This document shows positions 9,681 to 20,367 of a stretch of DNA of 64,000 bases, piece by piece; position 1 is the stretch's first letter; every line of letters starts with the position of its first letter. A program made the translations under genes and the position numbers. This DNA comes from Dipodascopsis uninucleata var. uninucleata (Eukaryota; Ascomycota; Lipomycetes; Lipomycetales; Lipomycetaceae): assembly GCA_030568195.1 (NCBI GenBank), contig JAJLTO010000011.1, positions 248,001 to 312,000 of the forward strand, given 5' to 3'. The notes beneath the pieces are model-generated. The model searched no databases. It was not told the origin of the DNA and saw only the letters and a program-made list of their open reading frames with translations.

Positions 9681-10845
9681 TTCTAATCTACAGAGATTAA
9701 ATTAATATTTATTCCATATAAATAAACAAAATTTTAGAAACTTAGCGCTCTTTTAGTATACGTACCGTTCAGCCTTATATCGTAAATAGTAATTGTGTAT
9801 ATAAAAGTGTCTATACAAGCTCTATATTTCAGACTTCTATATTCCAGTTTTTCGCTTTATGAGAGTGCTATTACTATCCTCTGATGCTATTATACTATCG
9901 TCTGAGCTTCTACTAAGTTAGACAGTCGCTTGACTTTTTCTAATAATTTAATAATAACAATACAAAAAATATAAATATACTATATAAAAGTTCTTGCGAC
10001 TGATTAAATGGATCGATCAATTTCCTTATATTTTCTCTATTTGTGACACAGTTTTTTCATGTATGCGGGGTCACACAAGGGTTTGGTGTTCTGAGAATCA
10101 AGTTCGTTTAAGAGCACCGGAGTTCCCTTCTTGTCTGTGTACTTATATAAGAAGAATAAGACGCTAATTTGCTACCATATTGAAAATGTAGCGCTTGGAT
10201 AGATATTCTAGGATCAATATTTTCTTGTCGGTTAATGCGGAAGATTATAGCGCTCGTCGGAATACTGACCAGGCTGTACTTCTTTGCAATAGGAAGTTTT
10301 CCACCGACGAAGGGCCGACGCCCACTAGCAGGCTCTCATAGCATGAGAATTAATGAACAGTCCGTGGGGCGGACGCTACATATATCTAACAAAGTAATTG
10401 ACAGGATAACAAATTAAGATAAAAGAATCTAATCTCGGCACTAGTGAAAACAGTTTTATGTGTTAGAGACTTGTACTGAATGGTATGTATACTTGTTGCA
10501 ATGATACCCCACAACCAAGAAATACACTCGTATGGACTACTATACATGTCCCATAAGGCCGAACACTGGATAGAAACATTGTAGAAATGCATTGTCTATA
10601 ACAGCATTTGATCGGACTCTCAATGTCCAACACCAGAAAACGATAGGATACACAAAACAATAACAGGATTTTCCAATACTCAAAACAAGTACAATAGCTT
10701 CCAAACGATCTTTTCATACACAAATAAATTGAAAGGATGCAGGATTAAATAAAAACAAATGTTGTCTCATACGACATAATGTAGCTGAAGCTTGCCGACA
10801 TGGCTTGCTTTTCTTTGATTCGTTTCAACAACGTAACTCCAATAT
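9681..10845. other. Intergenic, no recognised gene
   Basis: A spacer of 1165 bp holding the promoter of the carrier and the 3' side of the next minus-strand gene. A 60-codon ATG frame on the plus strand (10235-10417) has a hydrophobic start but matches nothing known. On the minus strand an open frame from about 10166 to 10044 has a protein-like composition (KKGTPVLLNELDSQN) but no start or certain splice partner. I call neither. Confidence 0.5.
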
Positions 10846-11355
10846 TTACTCTTCCTTAGTCTCGGTAGCCTCCTCAACTGCAGCTGGAGTTTCCTCGACA
10901 GGAGCTGGGGTCTCTTCGACAGGAGCCGGGATCTCGTCAACAGGAGCTGGGGCTTCCTCGACGGCAGCTGGAGTTTCCTCGACTACAGGTGTCTCTGCTT
11001 CAGCAGCGGCAGGTTCATCCTCGGCAGGTTCATCCTCGGCAGCGGCCTCTTCTGGCTCCACGAACTTAGCAACAGCAGCACGAATTGGCTTTTCGACCGT
11101 CTCACGTCCGGTCCAGATAGGTCGCTTGACAGCCTCGAAAGAGATAGGCTCGTCAACCTTTTGCTGACCACCACTAAGGTAGAATGCGACAATTGGAGAG
11201 GCACCAATGGCAGATAAAACAGTAGCCTTAATAAGCAAACCTGCACTCAAAATTGGTGGAACTTCTGTGGGACCGGAAGTCGAGTATGAACGTCTAGCCC
11301 CGATTCTGACGACGGAGCGGATGCTGCTTTTAGCGAATGTACGAGTGAAGAGCAT
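10846..11355 (-). CDS. Mitochondrial membrane protein with Ala/Pro/Glu repeats
   Basis: A 169-residue protein I do not recognise. The N-terminus (MLFTRTFAKSSIRSVVRIGA, RRSYST) is a textbook mitochondrial presequence: Arg-rich, hydroxylated, no acids, with an RRSYST processing-like site. One membrane segment follows (about 40-61, LIKATVLSAIGASPIVAFYL). After a charged stretch, residues 101-169 are almost wholly Ala, Pro, Glu, Val and Thr, including octapeptide-like units of the form APVEETPA. The expected layout is an inner-membrane anchor with an extended acidic tail. Start ATG is at 11355; no introns. It looks expressed and real but may be lineage-specific. Confidence 0.75.
   Translation of the reverse strand: MLFTRTFAKSSIRSVVRIGARRSYSTSGPTEVPPILSAGLLIKATVLSAIGASPIVAFYLSGGQQKVDEPISFEAVKRPIWTGRETVEKPIRAAVAKFVEPEEAAAEDEPAEDEPAAAEAETPVVEETPAAVEEAPAPVDEIPAPVEETPAPVEETPAAVEEATETKEE
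10870..10992. repeat. Degenerate 24-30-bp repeats coding APVEETPA-like units
   Basis: Within the preceding gene, codons 122-162 repeat variants of PVEETPAAVEEAPAPVDEIP. The DNA units (gcttcctcgac, gtctcttcgacagg and similar) are clearly related and arose by tandem duplication. Confidence 0.75.
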
Positions 11356-12924
11356 TTTGTCGATATTAGTGGATTTGATAAGCTTAGAACAAAAATCTTT
11401 CGTATAGAGGAGTTGTCAACTGAGATTTTGAAAATGCTATTCTGTAGAGTTATTTATGTACAGTATGTTGTCGAGTAGTAAGAGTATGTATTTTTTCTTT
11501 CGGATTTCTCGAAATCTGCGGACAGCCAATCGCAGTACATAATTGTTCTGACCCATTAGGATTACATCAAACAGCCGGGTAAGAAAATATTCTTTCCTGA
11601 TACCCCGAACAGCATGAGCGTTTAACAACCCGCCGCTCTTGAAGCCTGCTCGATATTCATATACTTAAATCTGCCATTACATAGAATTTGACTTCTTATA
11701 TACTTGTAACTGCGAATGCTGTCAAGCAAAGTAGCTTGTTGCCCCACGAGATATGTATAGCTTGGAATTACTCTTTATGACCGATATAGGAGAGAATGCT
11801 TTCATGAAAATGTGGTTTATTTGCTTAATTTGACACTTCGGTTTATATAAGCGAATCGAACATAAGATTAAAGCATCGAAGAATTAGTACTATCTCTGCT
11901 AAGTATAACAGCTATTATCTACATTATTTATTTTATCTTGAAGGTTTTTGTTATTGGGATCTAAGAACGCTCTCTCCACCGGTTTAAATATACACGCTTT
12001 ATTTCGCTAACAAAACTGCTATCGGCTGCGCAGAAACCTATCTCGTCACAAAGTCGCGGTCTGTAGCGTCAGAGATCCCTTACGCATTCAAAGGCGGGCG
12101 TTATAGAAAAGTACTGCGTGCTATATGAAAGAGTAAGAGCAAAATGTGTCAAGCATATATACATCGATACATTCGGACCCTTAATATATTAATTAGTATT
12201 ATGTAATTTGGATGTGCATTTAAAGTTTAATTTTACGGCAACAGTGTTCATTCAGCAATTCGAAATGGCACTCTAGACGCCGGCAAATACTTAAGTTGCA
12301 GTACGAAGCAGTGTTCTGTAGATACTACTCTTGCAGAATACGGATTGTAGACTAGAATGTACTATTATATCAAAATTGTATTATAGGGTCAAAGGCGTTG
12401 CAGTCTTACTCGATAGCAAAGTCTATACTGCGGAGTAGTACTGTCAAGTTGACATTACTAGTATGTCTCAATACAGAACGCTGATGGCATACAATAACCG
12501 GGACTCGTGATCAAGGCACCTTGGAGGAACAATTATAGATGCGCTTCGTCTTTGACAGACTGCTCCATGCTCACCATGTAATATTATCTGTTGCTCCTAA
12601 TTATGCAGATGTGAACTTTTTTTAGTTATCGCAGTTAAAGAGTCGTTGAATTAATATTCATCTTGTTAATATCGTTTGCATTTCATTCTCGTATATGAGC
12701 ATCATTGCAATATCCATCATACCTTGTAATTATCAAGCTTTCTCTCCTTCATCCTCGACTTGCTTCCTGGGATCATAAGGACGCTGACTGCCCCAGTACC
12801 CTAATACACGATCGATATAATGATCTCTCAAAATCGGCATTTTTCGCATCTAAAATTTTCAACACATTTCTATTGCATCCAAGCGTATTTTTTAGCTGTA
12901 GTACTATATTGCGAACATCGGAAA
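11356..12924. other. Intergenic, no recognised gene
   Basis: A 1569-bp spacer between divergent genes. It is AT-rich with no convincing open frame, tRNA or repeat. The open frame at 12705-12924 simply runs into the leader of the Mrx7-like gene. Confidence 0.6.
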
Positions 12925-13232
12925 ATGCCTTGGAGATTGTTTCTTCAGCAATTTTTATACAATAGGCTTATTCAGAGTGAATCGTTTCACCGAGTGGTGA
13001 GACAGGTCCACAAGGTCGTCAATGACATGCCAGGAGCTGTGGAAGACATAAGTACGTTATGATTGTATATTAAATACCACGTTAGTCTAGTCATTGTCAT
13101 ATCACAGTTTCTAACTAGTTATTATTAGACAATTTAAAAAAAAACGATAAAGTCGTCGAAGCGAAAAAGTTTGGACGGATCTTGTTGGATGAAATGAAGC
13201 AAGCAGCTCTCGGAAAGCCTCCCAAATCCTAA
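12925..13232 (+). CDS. Small Mrx7-like mitochondrial protein, two exons
   Basis: Exons 12925-13051 and 13129-13232 encode 76 residues. The 77-bp intron has donor GTACGT, branch CTAAC and acceptor TTAG and joins in frame. The product starts MPWRLFLQQFLYNRLIQSES, continues FHRVVRQVHKVVNDMPGA, and ends with FGRILLDEMKQAALGKPPKS. The WR..L..FL..RL..S..FH..V..VH pattern and the C-terminal (F/W)xxxLxDE recall the yeast MIOREX component Mrx7, a small mitochondrial protein of unclear role. This is recalled resemblance. The coding status itself is well supported by the splice junction. Confidence 0.75.
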
Positions 13233-13657
13233 AGCAAAAAACATTCTCTTAGCACCCTGTATACATTCGCATATTACTTCATATTTACATTTACCGTTTC
13301 GTTGGGCTATTGTGATTTGGCGTTTTTTCTTGGAAAGGTGTTTCTCTTTCTCTATATAATATAGATATTTTTATAGCAATTCATCTCTTCATTAGACTCT
13401 CGAATATAGTGTCTTCATTATTAATCTTATTATCACTATATACACCCCATTTTTTATTGGGTTTAAAGGATTCATTACACTCCTTTTGACTCTCATTCGA
13501 TGGGTATATGAAAGCATCAGGGCCATTTCTGTTCTTAATCGTCTTGCTCTCTCTGTGGCAAGCTGTTTTAAGTGGCCAAGATTACATGAAAATTCACAAG
13601 TCTGTCTGACTATTGGCTAATATGCATGTCACCGAAATTCGTATATAACAATACAAT
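13233..13657. other. Convergent intergenic, Mrx7-like / RINT1
   Basis: A 425-bp spacer between converging 3' ends, with T-rich runs on the plus strand. I looked here for a missing C-terminal exon of the RINT1/Tip20 gene and found none that fits. Confidence 0.55.
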
Positions 13658-16080
13658 CTAAAGCTTGAATGATTTGTTAACCGTCCTTGTGATTCGTACA
13701 AACGCTGCTTGTGATGTGGCTTTTGAGAGATACAACAGCATTTCAGATACAATTTCAGATGCTGAAAGAACTTCTGACGATATTTCTTTGTCCTTAACCA
13801 TCTGTCTGAAATTGTTGTCTGTTTTATATGCCTTCTGGATCTCTCGCTGAAGATGCTTTATTATCATGTTTTCAGTACGAATTCGCAATAGATCATAAGC
13901 TTTGATGGCCTCATCAAACATAGATCCATCATCATCTTCTAACGTTTCTGGTAGCTTTGAATTTATTCCCTTTAGATCCCTTGAAAGCTTTTTTGAATTT
14001 TGAGAAGCTCTGCGATTTAATTCTTCGTATAGTTCAAGAAAGAACTTTAATCTGGGGTTAGCCATAGGCAGACACTTGAATCAATTAAATTAGCACTCAC
14101 TATATCTTCGTTCCAGTCATTCATTGCATCTAAAAGTGAATAAGCACTTCCGTAGGCCCTGCATAAACGCTCGATTCCTGCAAGTCCATCAACCATTCTC
14201 TTACGTTCCTCTTCATGAACCCCAGATACTGCTCTCACTATGGACGAAGTAAGGGAATCGAAAGCATCTAGAGATGCGGTGATACGTTTATGATAACTGT
14301 CTATGATTGTGATCTGGATGTCCATTAGAAATCTGATTCTATGAACAAATGAGCGAAGCGGCCTATATCTTTCAGTAATTGTTTCCAGCAAATCACGGAG
14401 CCTCATAGCAGACTTCGTTGGCTTTGTTTCTGTAGCACCCTTAGAATCAAACTCAATGACCCATGCATCTTCTGCTGACACGATTGTCTGATATCGTGCA
14501 AGAGCAACTAAAGTTGATTTTCTGTTAGGATTCTGGAACGACACAGTGACTAGTACATAATCAACTTACAATCTTTCTCAGCGTTAAGCCATGATTCGAA
14601 CCATTCTCTCTTTGACATTATATCTTCTGTAATACCCTGCCATTCTTCCAGTCCATATGGGCAAAATAAATAAGTTTCTCGCAGATTGTCATCAAATTTC
14701 ATCGTCTCCAGCATTAAATGACTTAGCAATTGAGGTTCTGATAAAATTATAGGAATCTGCACTCGAAGCTTGCGCCTGATAGAAGGCAAATAAGCATAAA
14801 TTAATTCATAAATAGCTTCACGATTTGCTACCATAGGCGAGCTTGAGAGAATACCTTGAACAATGGTCTGCATGAAAACTTCATGCTCTTGGATAACACC
14901 TAAAAAGTGTGAAAAAAACCATTCAGGCTTTTGCAATAAGTCAGCTTACTTGTTCGACCGCTGATCTTAATCCAATGCGTATTTCATACCTTGTCAAGTT
15001 GGTTTGTTTCCCTATTGCTCTCAAAGTGATATCGAAATCTTATGTCTAGTGGTTCTGCCATTACTTCAAATGCAGTAATAATTTCAGGTTGTGAGGTTTT
15101 GCTAGGTCTCTTCGTTCTGTAATTAAAGATTGTAAGCCTTTTTCTTTATATCAAAATTCAAACTAAATCAAGATCCTCTAGAACACTCACGAGAACTGGA
15201 ACAAGAGAAGTTTCTCAAAATATTTTCGAAAGTCGCTGAAGTCACTATTCAACTCAACGTGGATTGGCCATTCAATACCATCAAAAGTTTTTCGGAGCTC
15301 ACTAATCCATTTGTCAATAAACTTTGCCCATAGAGGAAGAATATCCTTATAAATCATACTCACATTGAGAGCTTCTCTCGCATATTATTCCATATTAACA
15401 GGCTCTCCTTCTCTATATACTCCACAAGATGGATGCACGAATTCTCCTGCTCCTCACAATGTCCTCGAACATTCTCTATCAATCCTACTAAGTCATTGTA
15501 TTCTTCTAATGCTTCTTCAGTACTATCGACAATATTTTTTTCAATAGTAGTACTATGATACCTGGTTAGTACAACCTTGTCACGCAATTCACTTAGGAGC
15601 TTCATGTAATTTCTAAATCTGCAATTTCTCACCTCGTAGACTGCACTTGTTCGATCACTCTACAATATTGCTGTGCAGCTATTAATCTCTCTAATTTATT
15701 GTTTAACATTTGCAATTCTTCTAGTATTCTAGGTCGTAACCGATAGCTGGCGTTAATAAGTCTGTCTTTGACCTTTCCATAATTGACTCTTAAGCTTCCC
15801 GCTCTTTCAAGAATTTCATCAGATATTGTTAAAAGTGAAGACTTTTCGTCTGCTATCTCAGATTTCAGCCGGCTCATCTGTACAGTTCATTAGCTAGTCG
15901 TCTTCTATATTATTACTAGATCAATCACCTATTCTGCACAACAATCCATACCTGGTCATCTAAACCTCTTTGTTCGTCATCCAAAGATGCGACCAGGTCA
16001 TCAAGACCAGACAGCGCATCTTTGTCAGGAAGCTTTTGGTTTATAAAATCAACTATTGCGTTTACTTTTGTCGACTCCAT
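13658..16080 (-). CDS. TIP20: RINT1/Tip20-family ER tethering subunit, eight exons
   Basis: Tip20/RINT1 is a subunit of the Dsl1/NRZ complex that tethers Golgi-derived COPI vesicles to the ER. Exons are 15952-16080, 15633-15877, 15364-15561, 15191-15301, 14990-15116, 14570-14927, 14101-14507 and 13658-14044, giving 653 residues. Family landmarks include RFRYHFESNRETNQLDKPEW across the exon 5/6 junction, EKDFALARYQ across exon 6/7, and FFLELYEELN at the start of exon 8. Branch sites TACTAAC or CTAAC support several introns. The 71-bp second intron has a decoy acceptor after 20 nt; the distal one has the TACTAAC branch. Human RINT1 is 792 residues, yeast Tip20 701. This protein stops about 100 residues early, after VRITRTVNKSFKL. 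Confidence 0.9.
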
Positions 16081-16307
16081 TTAATCTCTGCTGATTTCTC
16101 TTGTTGTATTGTGACAGAGCATCTATCTCCGTACAAGCTGAAGTTGTTCTAAGAATGTGTTTTGGCGCTCGAACCTTGAAACAACAGTAAAATCCCAATA
16201 ATATATTTATTAGAAAACATTTAGCTTAATAGTATACACAAGCCGATTAATTAACAAGGGCTATTAGCAACCATATCTAAAAAATGCCAATTTACAGATA
16301 ATGGAAT

Positions 16308-18770
16308 ATGCGAAAGCGAACAGAATCTACTGAAAATCATAAAAAAAAGCCGAAACGGAACCATCACGCAGCGAGAACTTTAGATGACTTCTTCGTCCGG
16401 TCGGCACGGATAAATACAGCGGAATCTTCAAGTACACCAGCAGCTGAAAAGACAGACGAAGAGATTGCCAGGGACTTACAGGCGCAATTTGATGCCGAAT
16501 ATAATGAGCATATACAATCAAGCCAGGAAAATAAGGAATCGAGGAATGGTGATGTCCTTGAACTTAAAGATCATACAGATCTGCCTTACGATATAAGCAG
16601 TAGTCAGCATTACGTTGAAACATCTGATAAGCAGCAGACTAGAAAAGTAAGCACACATTTCGAGGAGCTAGAGCAAAACCTTGTGTGCAGTAGCGATGGA
16701 AGTGATAACTTGTATGATTATATTTCTACAGTGGACTTCACCTGCGGCCCTGAGATATTCGATATCAAATCGATATCAAATCAGCTCAGATCGTACATTT
16801 CAGCGTCTACACCATATGCCTTATTGAGTGCACTGTTCAGTCAAGTCGACGCAACAAAATCACGCATTCGCATCTTGAACAGTATTACCAACTTCTTGCG
16901 TGTCCTTATTGCTATTGATCCGCAGAGCATCGTACCCGCAGTATGGTTAAGTACCAACTCAATTGCGCCTCCTTACGAATATGGCGAGTTGGGTATAGGA
17001 GGTTCGCTGCTGAGTAGGACTCTTCGCAAGATTTCTGGAATATCGGCGCAGCGAATGAAAGCTCTTTACGACAAGCATGGTGATATCGGGGACGTTGCTT
17101 TTGAATCCAAAGTTTCTGTTAGAACGCTTGTGAAACCTACTCGACTGACAATAAGTGATGTTTACAACACTCTTTGGAAAATAGCGAACGCTAAAGGACC
17201 TAAGAGCCAGGATATCAAAATGGGATTGATAGAGAGATTGCTGATTCGTTCCAAAAATAATGAGATTAGATATCTCGCGCGTACACTAGTTGCACATTTG
17301 CGTATTGGTGCCGTTCGCACCACTATGATTGTAGCGCTTGCACGAGCATTTTGTTATGCAAGTCAGAATGACGGACAACCATCACAAGAAGAATTGACAA
17401 AGGCGGAAGAATCAGTAAGGCAGTGCTATGCACGACATCCGAACTACAATCATATTATACCCGCTCTTATTGCTGCAGGCACCGATCATCTTTCTGAGAT
17501 TTGTTCTCTTACTGTTCATGTGCCTTTGATGCCTATGCTAGGTAGCATCACGCGTGATATATCCGAGATGCTTGTACGAGTGGGTAGTGAAGACGTTGAG
17601 TTTGCATGTGAATTTAAGTACGACGGTCAGAGAGCACAGGTTCATTATAGCCACGAAAATGGTAGCCATCGTGTTTCGTTATTTAGCCGACACCTAGAGA
17701 CAATGACCGACAAATATCCAGATGTTGTGCATTCAGTTCTTGAAATGCTACCAAAAAATGGTAGTATACAATCCTTCATCCTTGAAGGCGAAATTGTCGC
17801 AATAGATGGAGAAACTGGAGCGCTTAAGTCATTTCAAAGTCTTTCTAATCGTGCTCGTAAGGATGTTAGCCTTCATTCTTTGAGTGTGAATGTTTGTCTC
17901 TTCGTATTTGATTTAATGTATCTCAATGGCACTTCTCTTCTTGATAGACCTCTTAGGAAACGACGGGAGCTTTTAAGAACAACATTTGCTACAGTGTCAA
18001 ATAAATTTGAATTTGTTGCGAGTATTGATGCGCGTGCTTCCGATACAGATGCAATCTCAGCGCAATTTAGGGCAGCAATTGATAATAAATGTGAAGGTAT
18101 TATGGTTAAGATACTTGATACGTTCACTTCGAATTTATTACTGCCATCTACGACTTCCTCCCGTCGATCAATTTTACCGTCAACTTACGCGCCTGATAAG
18201 CGACTAGAATCTTGGCTAAAGGTCAAAAAGGATTACGATTCTGCTGCTGATTCATTAGATCTTGTACCCATAGGTGGCTGGTATGGACAAGGCCGTAAGG
18301 CTGCTTGGTGGTCTCCTGTGCTATTAGCATTACGAGATCCAGACACTGGCATATTTCACGCGGTTTGCAAATGTATGTCTGGATTTTCTGATGCTGTTTA
18401 TAAGGAAATCAAGGCAGAGTACCATGAGAATTCTGACAAAGTTACTCGTACGATGCCTTCTGATATTGACACACCTCTTATTCCAGAATATTTCTGGCAT
18501 CCAAGAGAAGTATGGGAGATCAAGTTCGCGGATATAACTCTTTCACCAACTTATTCAGCTGGGAAGGGACTTTCATCGGCTCTTGGAAATCGGGGTCTAT
18601 CGATTCGTTTTCCGCGCTTCATTCGTAAACGTTCAGACAAATCTATCGAGGAAGCTAGCACGCCAAGATTCCTAGTAGATCTTTATCTACGCCAAGAACA
18701 AAGAGGAGATTCACTAATGAAAGACGACATATCTGTTAGAGCGACAGATGACATGTACGAACTATTTTAG
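16308..18770 (+). CDS. CDC9: ATP-dependent DNA ligase I
   Basis: DNA ligase I seals Okazaki fragments and repair nicks. The 820-residue intronless product has an N-terminal tail with a PIP-like box (ARTLDDFF, about 22-29) for PCNA, a DNA-binding domain (about 155-400, including LIAAGTDHLSEICSLT), and the catalytic core with the adenylated Lys437 in KYDGQRAQVH. Further nucleotidyltransferase motifs are LEGEIVAI, FVFDLMYLNG, EGIMVK and SWLKVKKDY, followed by an OB-fold ending near FADITLSP. Lys-Arg clusters at residues 2-18 are a likely nuclear signal. The tail segment TDEEIARDLQAQFDAEY (about 49-65) looks like an inverted ubiquitin-interacting motif. The gene diverges from RINT1/Tip20 with 227 bp between starts. 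Confidence 0.97.
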   Translation: MRKRTESTENHKKKPKRNHHAARTLDDFFVRSARINTAESSSTPAAEKTDEEIARDLQAQFDAEYNEHIQSSQENKESRNGDVLELKDHTDLPYDISSSQHYVETSDKQQTRKVSTHFEELEQNLVCSSDGSDNLYDYISTVDFTCGPEIFDIKSISNQLRSYISASTPYALLSALFSQVDATKSRIRILNSITNFLRVLIAIDPQSIVPAVWLSTNSIAPPYEYGELGIGGSLLSRTLRKISGISAQRMKALYDKHGDIGDVAFESKVSVRTLVKPTRLTISDVYNTLWKIANAKGPKSQDIKMGLIERLLIRSKNNEIRYLARTLVAHLRIGAVRTTMIVALARAFCYASQNDGQPSQEELTKAEESVRQCYARHPNYNHIIPALIAAGTDHLSEICSLTVHVPLMPMLGSITRDISEMLVRVGSEDVEFACEFKYDGQRAQVHYSHENGSHRVSLFSRHLETMTDKYPDVVHSVLEMLPKNGSIQSFILEGEIVAIDGETGALKSFQSLSNRARKDVSLHSLSVNVCLFVFDLMYLNGTSLLDRPLRKRRELLRTTFATVSNKFEFVASIDARASDTDAISAQFRAAIDNKCEGIMVKILDTFTSNLLLPSTTSSRRSILPSTYAPDKRLESWLKVKKDYDSAADSLDLVPIGGWYGQGRKAAWWSPVLLALRDPDTGIFHAVCKCMSGFSDAVYKEIKAEYHENSDKVTRTMPSDIDTPLIPEYFWHPREVWEIKFADITLSPTYSAGKGLSSALGNRGLSIRFPRFIRKRSDKSIEEASTPRFLVDLYLRQEQRGDSLMKDDISVRATDDMYELF

Positions 18771-18823
18771 ATTTTGCTGTCTTATTTGATAATATATGTT
18801 ATAAGCATTTCGATCAGTATAAT

Positions 18824-18837
18824 TGATCACGTGATCA
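18824..18837. promoter_or_regulatory. 14-bp perfect palindrome with CACGTG core upstream of CIA2
   Basis: TGATCACGTGATCA is its own reverse complement over 14 bp and centres on the CACGTG E-box bound by bHLH factors (Cbf1 type in fungi). It lies about 185 bp upstream of the CIA2 start and 55 bp after the ligase stop. Confidence 0.5.
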
Positions 18838-19019
18838 GCATCACAATTTTTTTTTCCCTCTTCGCCACTTTAGTAATCGTTATTAAGATTCAAAGCAAAG
18901 AGTAAGAGAAACGAAAAAGATAAGATATCCTCAAGCTGCTATTTCATTTTATTTCATTATTTAAGTTGAAAGATAGTATATTAGTATTATTGAAGGATAT
19001 TGTGAAATCAAGGTAGAAA

Positions 19020-19727
19020 ATGTCATCTTCGGAACCTATTAACGCGAATCCGACGATTCGCGCCGTCGAAGACCTGCCCACTCGATTGGGAAAATCGAGT
19101 AGTCGCGAGGGAGTGATGAAAGGAATTCCAGCGTCTGCGTTGGATAATGTTGCTTTACCAGTTTCTTCTAATAGTTTGTATACAAATCTCTTACTGCTGG
19201 ACGACAATGAAATACTGGATGTCGACATGCCGGATCTCGTCATTGACGAATCTTCTTCTGGGGAGGAAGAAGATTTAGAAATTACAGATAGTGAAGACAG
19301 GAACGAAAAGAGCGAGAATACAGAAGGAGAAGAAGAGATTATCGATGAACAGGAAATATTTGACCTTATATCTAGTATATCTGACCCAGAACACCCAGTG
19401 ACACTTGGACAATTGGCTGTTGTGAATAAGCAAGATATCTACATAAAAAAATTGGGCGCTGCTGGCGGCATATCAAAGGTTACTGTAGAAATCACGCCTA
19501 CTATTACACATTGCTCTTTAGCTACGTTAATTGGACTTGGAATTCGCGTTCGTTTGGAGCGATGTCTTCCACCGCGGTTCAGAATAGAGATTAAAGTAAA
19601 GAGAGGCACCCATCAGAGTGAGGGCCAGGTCAACAAGCAGTTAAACGACAAAGAGAGGGTTGCAGCCGCTTGTGAAAATGCACAGTTACTCGGCGTTGTT
19701 AGAGGAATGCTAGCTACTTGTAAGTAG
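19020..19727 (+). CDS. CIA2: Cia2/MIP18-family cytosolic Fe-S assembly protein
   Basis: Cia2 (CIAO2B/FAM96B) works with Cia1 and Met18/MMS19 to deliver Fe-S clusters to cytosolic and nuclear proteins such as DNA polymerases and helicases. The 235-residue product has a disordered acidic N-terminus (to about 105), then the conserved DUF59 domain: EIFDLISSISDPEHPVTLGQ, ITPTITHCSLATLIGLGIRV with the reactive Cys, and RGTHQSEGQVNKQLNDKERV. It ends VVRGMLATCK. The stop follows a GTAAG string, so a short extra exon is possible, but family C-termini end about here. No introns in the frame. Confidence 0.95.
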   Translation: MSSSEPINANPTIRAVEDLPTRLGKSSSREGVMKGIPASALDNVALPVSSNSLYTNLLLLDDNEILDVDMPDLVIDESSSGEEEDLEITDSEDRNEKSENTEGEEEIIDEQEIFDLISSISDPEHPVTLGQLAVVNKQDIYIKKLGAAGGISKVTVEITPTITHCSLATLIGLGIRVRLERCLPPRFRIEIKVKRGTHQSEGQVNKQLNDKERVAAACENAQLLGVVRGMLATCK

Positions 19728-20367
19728 GTGCTGTGTAGACAGATTATGCAGGAGATTGGATCTATACAAAAGGCTCTACTGGTGGAAAAAAGTCAGTTCA
19801 CGGATTTTCGAGCATTGGGGTGTTGCATATGCTCACATTTTTACTCTTCATGTTTAATCACAATTCAATTGTCTTGGGTTCATAATTTAATGGAAGGAAA
19901 GCTTCAGTTTGTACCTATAACGTCTCCAATTCTCTGCATATATACTATCGTAATTTTGTAATTGGGAAGCACTATTAGCTACGAACAACGAAAAAAAGTT
20001 ATAAGCTAAGAAATACACAAGAAACAAAAACGCGATTAACAGTTTCATCTGCACATGTAACATGTAGATTAGTAAATAAAATATGAAAATGAAAAATATT
20101 ATAAACTATCAACTTTGTATCTCACATAAATTCAAATTGAAAATGCCAATATAATATTGTAGGAATAGACTAAAAAATATATAAATATAACTACATCTAT
20201 GATAAGATCATAGCAATATATTAGAAGTAGGGAAATTGTGAAAGAGAAATCGTATATAGTATAAAAAAAGAAACCGGACGATAAAAAATTGAAAATGTTA
20301 ACAGATTTTCTGACACGCTAATAATTGTATAGCACCAGCCATGCCAATGTATAATAATATGCATATT
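19728..20367. other. Convergent intergenic, CIA2 / glycosyltransferase
   Basis: A 640-bp strongly AT-rich spacer between converging genes, presumably 3' UTRs. An open frame directly after the CIA2 stop (to 19961) has no ATG near its start and no family resemblance. Confidence 0.6.

Noticed and set aside
14590-14602. tRNA B-box-like string gattcgaacc
   Set aside because: It is within a coding exon of RINT1/Tip20 and has no matching A-box or cloverleaf.
15612-15632. A 20-nt intron in RINT1/Tip20
   Set aside because: It would be in frame but is too short for normal splicing. The 71-nt alternative has a TACTAAC branch and gives a better family alignment.
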